DNA of 64,000 nucleotides, taken from assembly GCA_017466065.1 (NCBI GenBank), contig JAFTUV010000035.1:1-64000 (forward strand). The letters are read 5' to 3'. Position 1 is the stretch's first letter, and the number at the start of each line of letters is the position of its first letter. Both the position numbers and the translations under genes were made by a program. Below, one piece after another: positions 54,234 to 64,000 of the stretch. The notes beneath the pieces are model-generated. The model did no database searches. It was not told the origin of the DNA and saw nothing but the letters and a program-made list of their open reading frames with translations. Origin of the DNA: Bacteroidaceae bacterium. Lineage in GTDB: Bacteria > Bacteroidota > Bacteroidia > Bacteroidales > Bacteroidaceae.

Positions 54234-56207
54234 ATGAATAAGTTTGTAAACAGAAAAGTAAAAGCAGAGCCGGCGTTGCGCGACGGAATTGTGGAGAAGA
54301 GCGAGGGTAGTGCCGTCGATTTTCTCAATGAGTGTGCAGCCTGCTGGATAGCTCTCGATGAGGCTCGCCGCAAATTGCGGCGCAGCCTTATGTACAGCTA
54401 CGGCGACCAGTGGGGCGACTATGTGCGCGACCCCGACACGCTCTCTATGATTACCGAGGGTGAACTTATTAAGAAGAATGGCAAAGTGCCCTTGAAGAAT
54501 AATATGATTGCTCCCATATTGAGCAACATCGACGGACAGATGCGCCAAAATCTTTTGCGTCCCGTTTGCGTGGCACGCGACCAATCCGAGGGAAGAGTGG
54601 GAGAGATGATGAGTGTGGCCATTGAGTATGTACACGATATAAACGAAATGGAGGAGGTAGACTCCGATTCTATGCGTATGTTGCTCAACGGAGGAATGAC
54701 GGCACAAAGAATAGAGTATGGAATGAACCCTTCGCGAGGGCAAAAGGATGTTTGGGTGTATGCAGTGAACCCCTCGCGCCTCTTCTTTAACACCAATCTC
54801 GAAGATGTGCGTATGTGGGACCTGAACTGCATAGGCGAGATATTCGACCTTCCTCTCGAACAGGTGCTTGCACTGTTTGCGCGTACACAGGCCGACAAGG
54901 AGCGGGTGAAGAGCTATTATTTGGAGGTCGCAGGCAATAACTCGCCTGTGACACGTGCAATGCAGGGCGACGAAACAGCCTCCCTCTCATTCTACACCCC
55001 CTCGCGTCCCGACCTTTGCCGTGTTATTCTTGGCTGGAAACTCGAATCGCGCGATGCCTACTGCTGGAACGACAACCAAAAAGGAACTTGGGGATATTTG
55101 CCTTATACCCCGGCGTCGAAGAAACGGCTCGACAGTGAGAATAACCGTCGCAAACAGGAGGCAAAGGCTGCCGGCCTCGCCGAGGAAGATGTGCTGCTTG
55201 TCGATTATGCCTTTGCCATCGAACGCTATTGGTATTATCGCTATATGACACCCTATGGCAATGTGTTACAAGAGGGACGCAGTCCCTATTGGCACGGGGA
55301 GCACAACTATGTGCTGCACCTTTATCCGCTTGTTCAAGGGAAACTCGGCAACTTTGTCGAGCAGTTCATCGACCAGCAGAGAGCCATAAACCGCACGGCA
55401 ACACTCATCGATTTTATACGCGGAACCTCGTCGAAAGGTGTGCTTGTCGTCGATGACGATGCCTTTGAGAGTATGAGCCGCGAGGAGGTCATCGACGAAT
55501 ATGTGCGTTACAACGGAGTGCTGTTCGTGAAACTTAAACCCGGGCAGAGTATCGACGGGGTGGTGCGGCAGTATAACAGCGGCGCAGCCGTGGCCGGCGA
55601 CTTTGAATTGCTTAACTTGCAGTTGAGGCTCATAAACGAAATATCGGGAGTGAATTCGGCTATGCAAGGACAATCACCGCGTGCCGGCACTCCCGCGAGC
55701 CTCTATGCCCAACAGGTGCAGAACTCCTCGCTCAACCTCAAAGGGTTGTTCGACAGCTACCGCAATTTCCGTCGCCGTCGCGATATTAAACTTATGAAGA
55801 CAATACAGCAGTATTATACCGAAGTGCGTTACATCGACCTTGCCGGCAGTGAATATAGCGAAGAGGCCAGATGGTATAACCCCGAGAAGGTGCGCGATGC
55901 TCAAATAGATCTCACAATATCCGAGGGATATAACACACCGGCCTACCAGATGATTGCCAACGACTTCCTTATGGAGCTTTTCCGTGCAAATGCCTTGGAT
56001 GTTAAGACTATGCTCGAAAATAGTTCCTACCCCTTTGCCACCAAAATTCTCGAAGCAATAAAACGCAACGAGGAACAGGCTGCGCAGGGTGCTCCTATGA
56101 ATGGCATTTCGCCCGAACTTCTTGCCGGGCTGCAACAGGCAGGGCAGGAGCAATCGCCGGAGCAGAGCAACAGCCACGAGGCACCCCCGGCCACCGATGC
56201 ATATTAA
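54234..56207 (+). CDS. Phage portal protein (podophage/crAss-like type)
   Basis: 657 residues. The N-terminal region (SYGDQWGDYVRDPDTLSMIT followed by PLKNNMIAPILSNIDGQMRQ) and the central FVEQFIDQQRAINRTATLID with EISGVNSAMQGQSPRAGTPA are patterns of P22-like portal proteins in Bacteroidota phages. It has a helical barrel-like C-terminus and an E/Q/A-rich tail (EEQAAQGAPMNGISPELLAG). The portal is the dodecameric DNA entry ring to which TerL docks, yet terL lies about 33 kb away in cluster 1. A terminator separates it from ligA. Confidence 0.85.
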   Translation: MNKFVNRKVKAEPALRDGIVEKSEGSAVDFLNECAACWIALDEARRKLRRSLMYSYGDQWGDYVRDPDTLSMITEGELIKKNGKVPLKNNMIAPILSNIDGQMRQNLLRPVCVARDQSEGRVGEMMSVAIEYVHDINEMEEVDSDSMRMLLNGGMTAQRIEYGMNPSRGQKDVWVYAVNPSRLFFNTNLEDVRMWDLNCIGEIFDLPLEQVLALFARTQADKERVKSYYLEVAGNNSPVTRAMQGDETASLSFYTPSRPDLCRVILGWKLESRDAYCWNDNQKGTWGYLPYTPASKKRLDSENNRRKQEAKAAGLAEEDVLLVDYAFAIERYWYYRYMTPYGNVLQEGRSPYWHGEHNYVLHLYPLVQGKLGNFVEQFIDQQRAINRTATLIDFIRGTSSKGVLVVDDDAFESMSREEVIDEYVRYNGVLFVKLKPGQSIDGVVRQYNSGAAVAGDFELLNLQLRLINEISGVNSAMQGQSPRAGTPASLYAQQVQNSSLNLKGLFDSYRNFRRRRDIKLMKTIQQYYTEVRYIDLAGSEYSEEARWYNPEKVRDAQIDLTISEGYNTPAYQMIANDFLMELFRANALDVKTMLENSSYPFATKILEAIKRNEEQAAQGAPMNGISPELLAGLQQAGQEQSPEQSNSHEAPPATDAY

Positions 56208-56228
56208 CTCTAATTCTGCAAATAACAC

Positions 56229-56272
56229 AAGAGCGGTTTTTGGGGGCAACCCCCAAAAACCGCTCTTTTTTG
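56229..56272 (+). terminator. Rho-independent terminator at the right edge of phage cluster 2
   Basis: AAGAGCGGTTTTTGGGGG pairs with CCCCCAAAAACCGCTCTT, followed by a T-run. Confidence 0.85.
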
Positions 56273-56318
56273 TTGCATTAAAAACATTTGCAGCCTGTGA
56301 TAATAGCGAAAAAAGATG

Positions 56319-56327
56319 TATCTTTGC
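56319..56327 (+). promoter_or_regulatory. -7 promoter box for ligA
   Basis: TATCTTTGC, a perfect consensus, 25 nt before the ligA start codon. Confidence 0.6.
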
Positions 56328-56349
56328 ACGTTTAGAAAAGCTGTATTGA

Positions 56350-58362
<2,013 letters not shown>

Positions 58363-58450
58363 AAGAAATAATTAATATTTGAGGTAAAAAAATAAGGATA
58401 TTGGCAATATTTGATGTAATTTTGTCACGATAAAAAGAAATTGAATATTT

Positions 58451-59344
58451 ATGATGCAAAAAAGAATAGCCGGAGCCGGTGTAGCGATAGTGACACCCTT
58501 CACAAAAACCGGCGAAGTTGATTATGCCGCGCTTGAAAATCTGGTGCAGATGCACCTTGATTGCGGTACCGATTTTCTGTGTGTGCACGGTACAACGGGA
58601 GAAACTCCTACACTCACCATCGAAGAGAAACGTGAAACACGAAAGCGCATCATAAAACAGGTGGCCGGTCGCATCCCTATAATGCTGGGTGTGGGTGGCA
58701 ACAACACGTTTGCTGTGGTAAACGAGCTTAAAACCGAGGATTTTACAGGCATCGATGCAATCCTCTCGATAGTTCCTTATTACAACAAGCCCAATCAGGA
58801 GGGAATGTACCGGCACTTTAAGGCGATAGCCGCTGCTACCGAGCTTCCTATATATCTTTACAATGTTCCCGGTCGCACAGGAGTGAATATGGTGCCCGAA
58901 ACAGCTGTGCGCCTTGCAAAGGAGTGCAAGAATATTGTCGGTCTTAAAGCCGCATCGGGAAATCTGCAACAAATTTCCCATTTGATGGATATAAAGCCAC
59001 AGGGCTTCGATGTACTTTCGGGCGACGATGCGCTCACTATCGATATAATGAAGATGGGGGGCGTGGGAGTAATCTCGGTCTTTGCCAATGCCTTCCCCGC
59101 CGAATTGTCGGCACTTGTAAAGGCAATACAGGAGGGAAAGAACGAAGAGGCACGCCGTATCGACGAAACTTATCGCAATATCTACCGTCTGCTTTTTGTC
59201 GATGGTAATCCCGCCGGTGCAAAAATAGCACTAAACATAATGGGTAAATGCGAAAATGAGCTTCGTCTGCCGCTTGTTCCTGTGAGCACAGCAGTGGCAC
59301 AGGAAATGAAAGAGGCAATAGCAATATTGAACAAGAAACTCTGA
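58451..59344 (+). CDS. dapA: 4-hydroxy-tetrahydrodipicolinate synthase
   Basis: 297 residues. It condenses pyruvate and aspartate semialdehyde on the way to lysine and diaminopimelate. Motifs: GAGVAIVTPFTKTGEVDYAA, CVHGTTGETPTL, the tyrosine in YLYNVPGRTGVNM, and the Schiff-base lysine in NIVGLKAASGNL. ATG 58451 or 58454 are both possible. It is followed after 1 nt by the TIGR02757 gene. Confidence 0.96.
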   Translation: MMQKRIAGAGVAIVTPFTKTGEVDYAALENLVQMHLDCGTDFLCVHGTTGETPTLTIEEKRETRKRIIKQVAGRIPIMLGVGGNNTFAVVNELKTEDFTGIDAILSIVPYYNKPNQEGMYRHFKAIAAATELPIYLYNVPGRTGVNMVPETAVRLAKECKNIVGLKAASGNLQQISHLMDIKPQGFDVLSGDDALTIDIMKMGGVGVISVFANAFPAELSALVKAIQEGKNEEARRIDETYRNIYRLLFVDGNPAGAKIALNIMGKCENELRLPLVPVSTAVAQEMKEAIAILNKKL

Positions 59345-59345
59345 A

Positions 59346-60119
59346 ATGAATAAATTGAAAAGACTGCTCGATGAAAAGGCAGCCCTTTATAATTGTAAAG
59401 AGTTTATAGATAACGACCCTGTGTGGTTCCCCCACCAGTTCAGCGACAGGCGCGACATTGAGATTGCAGCCTTCCTCGCCTCGATAATAGCTTGGGGTAA
59501 CCGCAAGATGATACTCGCTTCGGGCAGAAAAATGCTCTTTGATATAATGCGTGGCAAGCCCTACGATTATATAATGAGTGGCAAGTGGAGCGAGTTGTGC
59601 GGAACCGACAATATACACCGCACATTTTTTGCGCGCGACCTTGTTTATGTTGCCCGCGGATTGAAACAGATTTATGAGGAGCGTGGCTCTATGGAGTCTT
59701 TTTTCTCGGGCACCGATGATGTGTGGGAAGGAATGGCAGCCCTGCGTAGTGAGTTTCTCTCGGCAAACAGTGGAGCAGAAACAAGGCACATTTCGAACCC
59801 CTTGCCACGGAAAGGGAAACCTGCATCGGCGTGCAAGCGTCTGAATATGATGCTGCGGTGGCTGTCGCGCAACGACGGCATTGTCGACCTTGGAATATGG
59901 CACAACATATCACCATCGAAACTTATGATACCGCTCGATGTTCACGTTGCACGCATAGGGCGCAGATTAGGGCTCATAACCCGCGCACAGAATGATAGAA
60001 AAACAGTGGAAGAACTCACGGCCGCCCTGCGGGAACTCTCTCCTGCCGACCCTGTGATTTACGACTTTGCCCTTTTTGGGGTAGGGGTTGCCGGCGATGA
60101 GTTTTTTCTGCAACTATAA
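59346..60119 (+). CDS. TIGR02757/DUF2400 family protein
   Basis: 257 residues of mainly helical sequence with DNDPVWFPHQFSDRRDIEIA, FLASIIAWGNRKMIL, ACKRLNMMLRWLSRNDGIVD, and LMIPLDVHVARIGRRLGLI near the C-terminus. The last motif resembles the helix-hairpin-helix neighbourhood of DNA glycosylases, and the family is annotated as of unknown function. It is coupled to dapA by position only (1 nt gap). Confidence 0.88.
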   Translation: MNKLKRLLDEKAALYNCKEFIDNDPVWFPHQFSDRRDIEIAAFLASIIAWGNRKMILASGRKMLFDIMRGKPYDYIMSGKWSELCGTDNIHRTFFARDLVYVARGLKQIYEERGSMESFFSGTDDVWEGMAALRSEFLSANSGAETRHISNPLPRKGKPASACKRLNMMLRWLSRNDGIVDLGIWHNISPSKLMIPLDVHVARIGRRLGLITRAQNDRKTVEELTAALRELSPADPVIYDFALFGVGVAGDEFFLQL

Positions 60120-60169
60120 TATAATTAGGAATAATAATAGTGCATAGGAGGCACTGATAACTAAACAAT

Positions 60170-62449
60170 ATGGCAAAAATTAACAAAGAAGACGCATTGA
60201 ATTACCACGAGGGCAAACGCCCGGGAAAAATAGAGGTGGTCCCCACGAAACCCTATTTTACACAGGCCGACCTGTGCCTTGCATACTCTCCCGGTGTTGC
60301 AGAGCCCTGTCTTGAAATTCAGAAAGACCCGCAGAACGCATACCGATATACCGATAAAGGAAATCTTGTGGCCGTAATCTCGAACGGAACTGCCGTGCTT
60401 GGCCTTGGCAACATAGGCGCATTGAGTGGCAAGCCTGTGATGGAGGGAAAAGGCCTTCTATTCAAGATTTATGCCGGAATCGATGTATTTGATATAGAAA
60501 TCAACGAGACCGACCCCGATAAATTCATTGAGGCCGTGAAGGCAATCTCACCCACATTCGGTGGTATAAATCTCGAAGATATAAAGGCACCCGAGTGCTT
60601 CGAAATAGAGCAACGCTTGAAGAAAGAGCTCGACATTCCCGTAATGCACGACGACCAGCACGGAACAGCCATAATATCGGCAGCCGGTCTTTTGAACGCT
60701 CTCGAAGTGAACGGAAAGGATATTTCCAAAGTGAAGGTAGTGGTAAATGGTGCAGGTGCCGCTGCAATCTCCTGTACAAAACTCTATATAGCCCTTGGCG
60801 TGAAGAAGGAGAATGTGGTGATGCTCGACAGCCGTGGCGTAATAAACAGCGAACGCACCAACCTCACCCCCGAGAAAATGGAATTTGTAACATCGCGCAC
60901 TGATATTCACACCCTCGAAGAGGCCATCAAGGATGCCGATGTATTCCTTGGCCTCTCCAAAGGAAATGTACTCTCAAAGGATATGGTACGTTCAATGGCA
61001 AAAGATCCCATTGTGTTTGCTCTTGCCAATCCCGAGCCCGAAATTACATACGAGGATGCAATGGAGAGCCGTCCCGATGTGCTTATGAGTACCGGTCGTT
61101 CCGACTATCCCAATCAGATAAACAACGTAATAGGCTTCCCCTATATATTCCGTGGTGCCCTCGACACAGCAGCCGTGGCCATTAACGAGGAGATGAAGCT
61201 CGCCGCCGTTCGTGCAATCGCCAATCTGGCCAAATTGCCCGTTCCCGAGGTTGTGAACAAAGTTTATCACGTTAACCACCTTGCATTCGGTCGCGATTAT
61301 TTCATCCCGAAACCTGTCGACCCCCGTTTGCTTGTCGAGGTATCTACCGCAGTGGCAAAAGCTGCCATAGAGAGTGGCGTTGCCCGCAAGACAATCACCG
61401 ATTGGGAGGCCTACAAGGAACATCTGCTCGAATTTATGGGTCGTGAGTCGAAACTCACACAGCAGATTTACGAAATGGCACGCACCGAAACAAAGCGCAT
61501 CGTCTTTGCCGAGGGTGCTCACCCCTCGATGATGAAGGCCGCCGTTAAGGCAAAGGAGGAGAGAATATGCCAGCCCATTCTGCTCGGTAACGACGAAATT
61601 ATAGCCAAGCTCGCGAAGGAACTCGATTTAAGCCTCGAAGGCATTGAGGTTGTGAACCTCCGTCACCCTAACGAAATGGCACGCCGTGAGCGTTACGCCC
61701 GCATATTGGCCGAGAAACGCCAGCGCAAGGGATATACTTTCGAGGAGGCCAACGACAAGATGTTCGAACGCAACTATTTCGGTATGATGATGGTTGAAAC
61801 AGGCGATGCCGATGCTTTTGTAACCGGTCTTTACACAAAATACTCCAACACCATCAAGGTTGCCAAAGAGGTAATTGGCCTTCAACCCGGATTCAATCAC
61901 TTTGCAACAATGCACATTCTGAACTCCAATAAAGGAACGTTCTTTGTTGCCGACACCCTCATAAACCGTGCGCCAGCAACCGATACACTCGTGGATGTGG
62001 CTCGCCTGATGGAGAAGACCGTTCGTTTCTTCAACCACGAACCGGTGATGGCAATGGTGTCCTATTCTAACTTCGGAACCGACAAGGGTGGCAGTGCCGG
62101 CAATGTGCAGAAGGCTGTGGAATATCTGCACGCCACTTATCCCGAATGGAAACTCGATGGTGAGATGCAGGTTAACGTGGCTATGAACCGTGAACTGCGC
62201 GACAACAAGTATCCTTTCAACAAACTCAAAGGATTGGATGTCAACACTTTGATATTTCCCAACCTTAATTCGGCCAACTCCTCATATAAACTGTTGCAGG
62301 CTTTGAGCCCCGACACCGAGATTATAGGTCCGTTGCAGATGGGATTGAACAAGCCCATTCACTTTATTGATTTTGAGAGCACTGTGCAGGAAATTCTCAA
62401 TGTAACTGCCGTTGCTGCAATCGATGCAATAGTGAACAACAAGAAGTAA
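60170..62449 (+). CDS. maeB: NADP-dependent malic enzyme with phosphotransacetylase-like domain
   Basis: 759 residues. The N-terminal half is the malic enzyme: [12 protein letters not shown], the tyrosine/lysine site region, [20 protein letters not shown] and the NAD(P)-binding [14 protein letters not shown]. From about residue 430 the protein is a phosphate acetyl/butyryltransferase-like domain ([54 protein letters not shown]) that in MaeB enzymes is regulatory rather than catalytic. It decarboxylates malate to pyruvate and supplies NADPH. Its own terminator follows. Confidence 0.96.
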   Translation: MAKINKEDALNYHEGKRPGKIEVVPTKPYFTQADLCLAYSPGVAEPCLEIQKDPQNAYRYTDKGNLVAVISNGTAVLGLGNIGALSGKPVMEGKGLLFKIYAGIDVFDIEINETDPDKFIEAVKAISPTFGGINLEDIKAPECFEIEQRLKKELDIPVMHDDQHGTAIISAAGLLNALEVNGKDISKVKVVVNGAGAAAISCTKLYIALGVKKENVVMLDSRGVINSERTNLTPEKMEFVTSRTDIHTLEEAIKDADVFLGLSKGNVLSKDMVRSMAKDPIVFALANPEPEITYEDAMESRPDVLMSTGRSDYPNQINNVIGFPYIFRGALDTAAVAINEEMKLAAVRAIANLAKLPVPEVVNKVYHVNHLAFGRDYFIPKPVDPRLLVEVSTAVAKAAIESGVARKTITDWEAYKEHLLEFMGRESKLTQQIYEMARTETKRIVFAEGAHPSMMKAAVKAKEERICQPILLGNDEIIAKLAKELDLSLEGIEVVNLRHPNEMARRERYARILAEKRQRKGYTFEEANDKMFERNYFGMMMVETGDADAFVTGLYTKYSNTIKVAKEVIGLQPGFNHFATMHILNSNKGTFFVADTLINRAPATDTLVDVARLMEKTVRFFNHEPVMAMVSYSNFGTDKGGSAGNVQKAVEYLHATYPEWKLDGEMQVNVAMNRELRDNKYPFNKLKGLDVNTLIFPNLNSANSSYKLLQALSPDTEIIGPLQMGLNKPIHFIDFESTVQEILNVTAVAAIDAIVNNKK

Positions 62450-62461
62450 ATGCACTTTACA

Positions 62462-62511
62462 TAAAAATCCATCGCCCTTACACTCAAAATGTAAGGGCGA
62501 TGGATTTTTAT
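62462..62511. terminator. Bidirectional terminator between maeB and the decarboxylase gene
   Basis: TAAAAATCCATCGCCCTTAC pairs perfectly with its complement GTAAGGGCGATGGATTTTTA around a short loop. The right arm overlaps the stop of the minus-strand gene. Confidence 0.85.
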
Positions 62512-64000
62512 ATCTCCACCACGGGCAGGCTCTTCTTCCATCTGTCGGCATAAGAATCGAGAATAGTTCTCACGTTCCTGCCTATTATGGCATAATCCTC
62601 CTCCTTTAAATTGGCAAGCGATACCCGTATGCTCCATTCGGGCCCGTCGAAGCCCCCACCGTTCAGAACCACCAGCGATGTTTCGGTTGCCAAGCGAAAA
62701 ACAACATCGAGCGGGTTATAGTTCAAACGCAAATAATCGGCAAAGTCGTTGCCGTAGAACCTCTTTGCCCACACAAGAAGGTCAATCTCGGAATAATAAC
62801 CTGCCCGCAAAGGGTCGGGCGGCAAGGTAAATCCCATATTCCTCCACAGAGTGTCGAGTCTGCGTCCTATAATATCAATCATCTTGCCGCGGAACCTGTC
62901 CTCCTCGCGTTTGTCTATAATGGAGTAGAGTGCAAATAGGCTCATCTGCATCTGCTGCGGCAGGGATAATCCCGCAGTGTGGTTCAAAGCAACCTGTCGG
63001 CTGTCGGCAACCATACGGTCGATGAAACGCATATTCTCTACATCGTGGCGTATGCTCCCGTAGCGTTGCTGCAATTCACCTTTGCGTTTGCGGGGCAATC
63101 GTTTCAGCAGCCCGTCAAAAATATTGTCGCGGTGCATCACAGTTACCGCAGTGCGCCAGCCTGTCGCACCAAAATATTTCGAGAAAGAGTAAACACCTAT
63201 GGTGTTGTGTGGCAGTTCGCCGATGAGCGACCGGAATCCCGGAACGTAAGTGGCATAAACATCATCGGTCACAATCATCAGGTTGGGGTTCCATCTGTTC
63301 ACTATGTCAACAAGCGCAGCAACCGTGTCGTTGCTCAACGAGTAGCTTGGCGGGTTGCTTGGGTTCACTATGAACACCGCTTTATATGCCGTGTCGCGCA
63401 ATCGGTTAATCTCGCGCTCGTCATACTGCCACAAGTGCAGCCCATCCTTGCTCATTCTGTTTGCCGGGATATGTGTCACTTTGAATTTGTAGCGGCGCAG
63501 TTCGGGAATCTCAATGTAGGGAGTGAATACAGGGGTGAGCAGCGCAATGTTGTCGCCCTTGCCCAACAGATAATTCTGTTGCAGGCTGTCGAATATGTAG
63601 CACATTGCGGCAGTGCCACCCTCGGTCGCAAAAAGGTCGAATTCTCCCTGTGGCGGTCGCCCTCCGCAAAGTTCCTGTGCTATGTAGTCGCGAACGGCAA
63701 TCTCGGTGTATTGCAGAATGCGTCCCGGCACAGGATATTGGTCGCCGATGGCACCCTCCACCCATTCGTGAACAAGGCTGTCCGCATCGGCTTTATGTTC
63801 GAACAGCATATAGTTGTAACACTTTTGCAGAAAACCGGCACCCTCCTTGCCACCCATCTTCTCGATAAAGAGATTGAATCGCTTGGCAATGCCATCCTTC
63901 TGTGGAATTCCGGCAAGCCCTTCGGGGCACTCCCACACTCTGCGACACTCATTGAGCCCGAATTCTCCCAACAGGAAAAAGGCCTCGCGAGGCACAGTTG
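62508..64000 (-). CDS. Aspartate 4-decarboxylase (5' truncated by the window edge)
   Basis: At least 497 codons on the minus strand; the frame stays open to base 64000. The GTG at 63995 is internal, since the family continues upstream of TVPREAFFLLGEFGLNECRR. It is a fold-type I PLP enzyme: FATEGGTAAMCYIFDSLQQN, the VNPSNPPSYSLSN loop, TDDVYATYVPGFRSL and the PLP-binding lysine in YSFSKYFGATGWRTAV. The long C-terminal part with NGGGFDGPEWSIRVSLANL fits aspartate 4-decarboxylase (L-aspartate to L-alanine and carbon dioxide, also a weak aminotransferase) rather than a simple aminotransferase. Alanine formed could feed the alanine dehydrogenase, but the genes are far apart. Confidence 0.88.
   Translation of the reverse strand, partial: TVPREAFFLLGEFGLNECRRVWECPEGLAGIPQKDGIAKRFNLFIEKMGGKEGAGFLQKCYNYMLFEHKADADSLVHEWVEGAIGDQYPVPGRILQYTEIAVRDYIAQELCGGRPPQGEFDLFATEGGTAAMCYIFDSLQQNYLLGKGDNIALLTPVFTPYIEIPELRRYKFKVTHIPANRMSKDGLHLWQYDEREINRLRDTAYKAVFIVNPSNPPSYSLSNDTVAALVDIVNRWNPNLMIVTDDVYATYVPGFRSLIGELPHNTIGVYSFSKYFGATGWRTAVTVMHRDNIFDGLLKRLPRKRKGELQQRYGSIRHDVENMRFIDRMVADSRQVALNHTAGLSLPQQMQMSLFALYSIIDKREEDRFRGKMIDIIGRRLDTLWRNMGFTLPPDPLRAGYYSEIDLLVWAKRFYGNDFADYLRLNYNPLDVVFRLATETSLVVLNGGGFDGPEWSIRVSLANLKEEDYAIIGRNVRTILDSYADRWKKSLPVVEI

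Overview
The window is a stretch of a Bacteroidota chromosome, most likely order Bacteroidales. The evidence is the class-typical -7 boxes (TA-N2-TTTGC or TA-N2-TTCGC) with few Shine-Dalgarno sequences, the ATP synthase order atpD-C-(I)-B-E-F-H-A-G, secreted proteins with BspA-type leucine-rich repeats, FISUMP and dockerin-like modules, DUF4369/TlpA-like lipoproteins, a LytS/LytTR two-component pair and a malic enzyme of MaeB type. I cannot name the genus.

Layout. 1-9 kb: a truncated multidomain surface protein, aspartate ammonia-lyase, and two large exported carbohydrate-binding (DUF4353-like) proteins, one with a dockerin-like pair. 9-19.6 kb: housekeeping and envelope genes (Skp-like chaperone, PepD, a beta-helix lipoprotein, RlmH, NadC, sensor kinase and regulator, guanine-deaminase-like enzyme, DUF454). 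19.6-33.3 kb: phage cluster 1, with TerL, major capsid, a connector-like protein, a large tail protein, holin, spanin-like lipoprotein and a CI/LexA-type repressor. 33.4-43.5 kb: alanine dehydrogenase, the complete F1Fo ATP synthase operon bracketed by two copies of a small repeat with inverted ends, and a thioredoxin-fold lipoprotein lacking the CXXC. 43.6-47.5 kb: a diversity-generating retroelement (DGR). 47.8-56.2 kb: phage cluster 2, with two small proteins, a 1649-residue polyvalent-type protein with a zincin motif, and the portal. 56.3-64 kb: LigA, DapA, a TIGR02757 protein, MaeB and an aspartate 4-decarboxylase that runs off the edge.

Two things stand out. First, the DGR is complete by inspection: a target protein with a CsgG/LpoB-like N-terminal domain and a formylglycine-enzyme (SUMF1, C-type-lectin-fold) C-terminus, an HRDC accessory protein, a reverse transcriptase with the DGR signatures, and a 122-bp template repeat. 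Template and variable repeat differ at exactly 11 positions, all adenines in the template. Second, the two phage clusters are complementary halves of one tailed-phage head/neck module (TerL and capsid in one, portal in the other), lie about 14.5 kb apart on either side of essential chromosomal genes, and share an unusual promoter (GCAACCTT followed 27 nt later by the end of a TTTGC box). I see no integrase, replication genes, endolysin or att sites. This suggests a split, possibly domesticated phage-derived particle (gene-transfer-agent-like), although an inactive prophage broken by rearrangement or an assembly join is not excluded.

All calls come from reading the sequence and recalling families; no database search was run.
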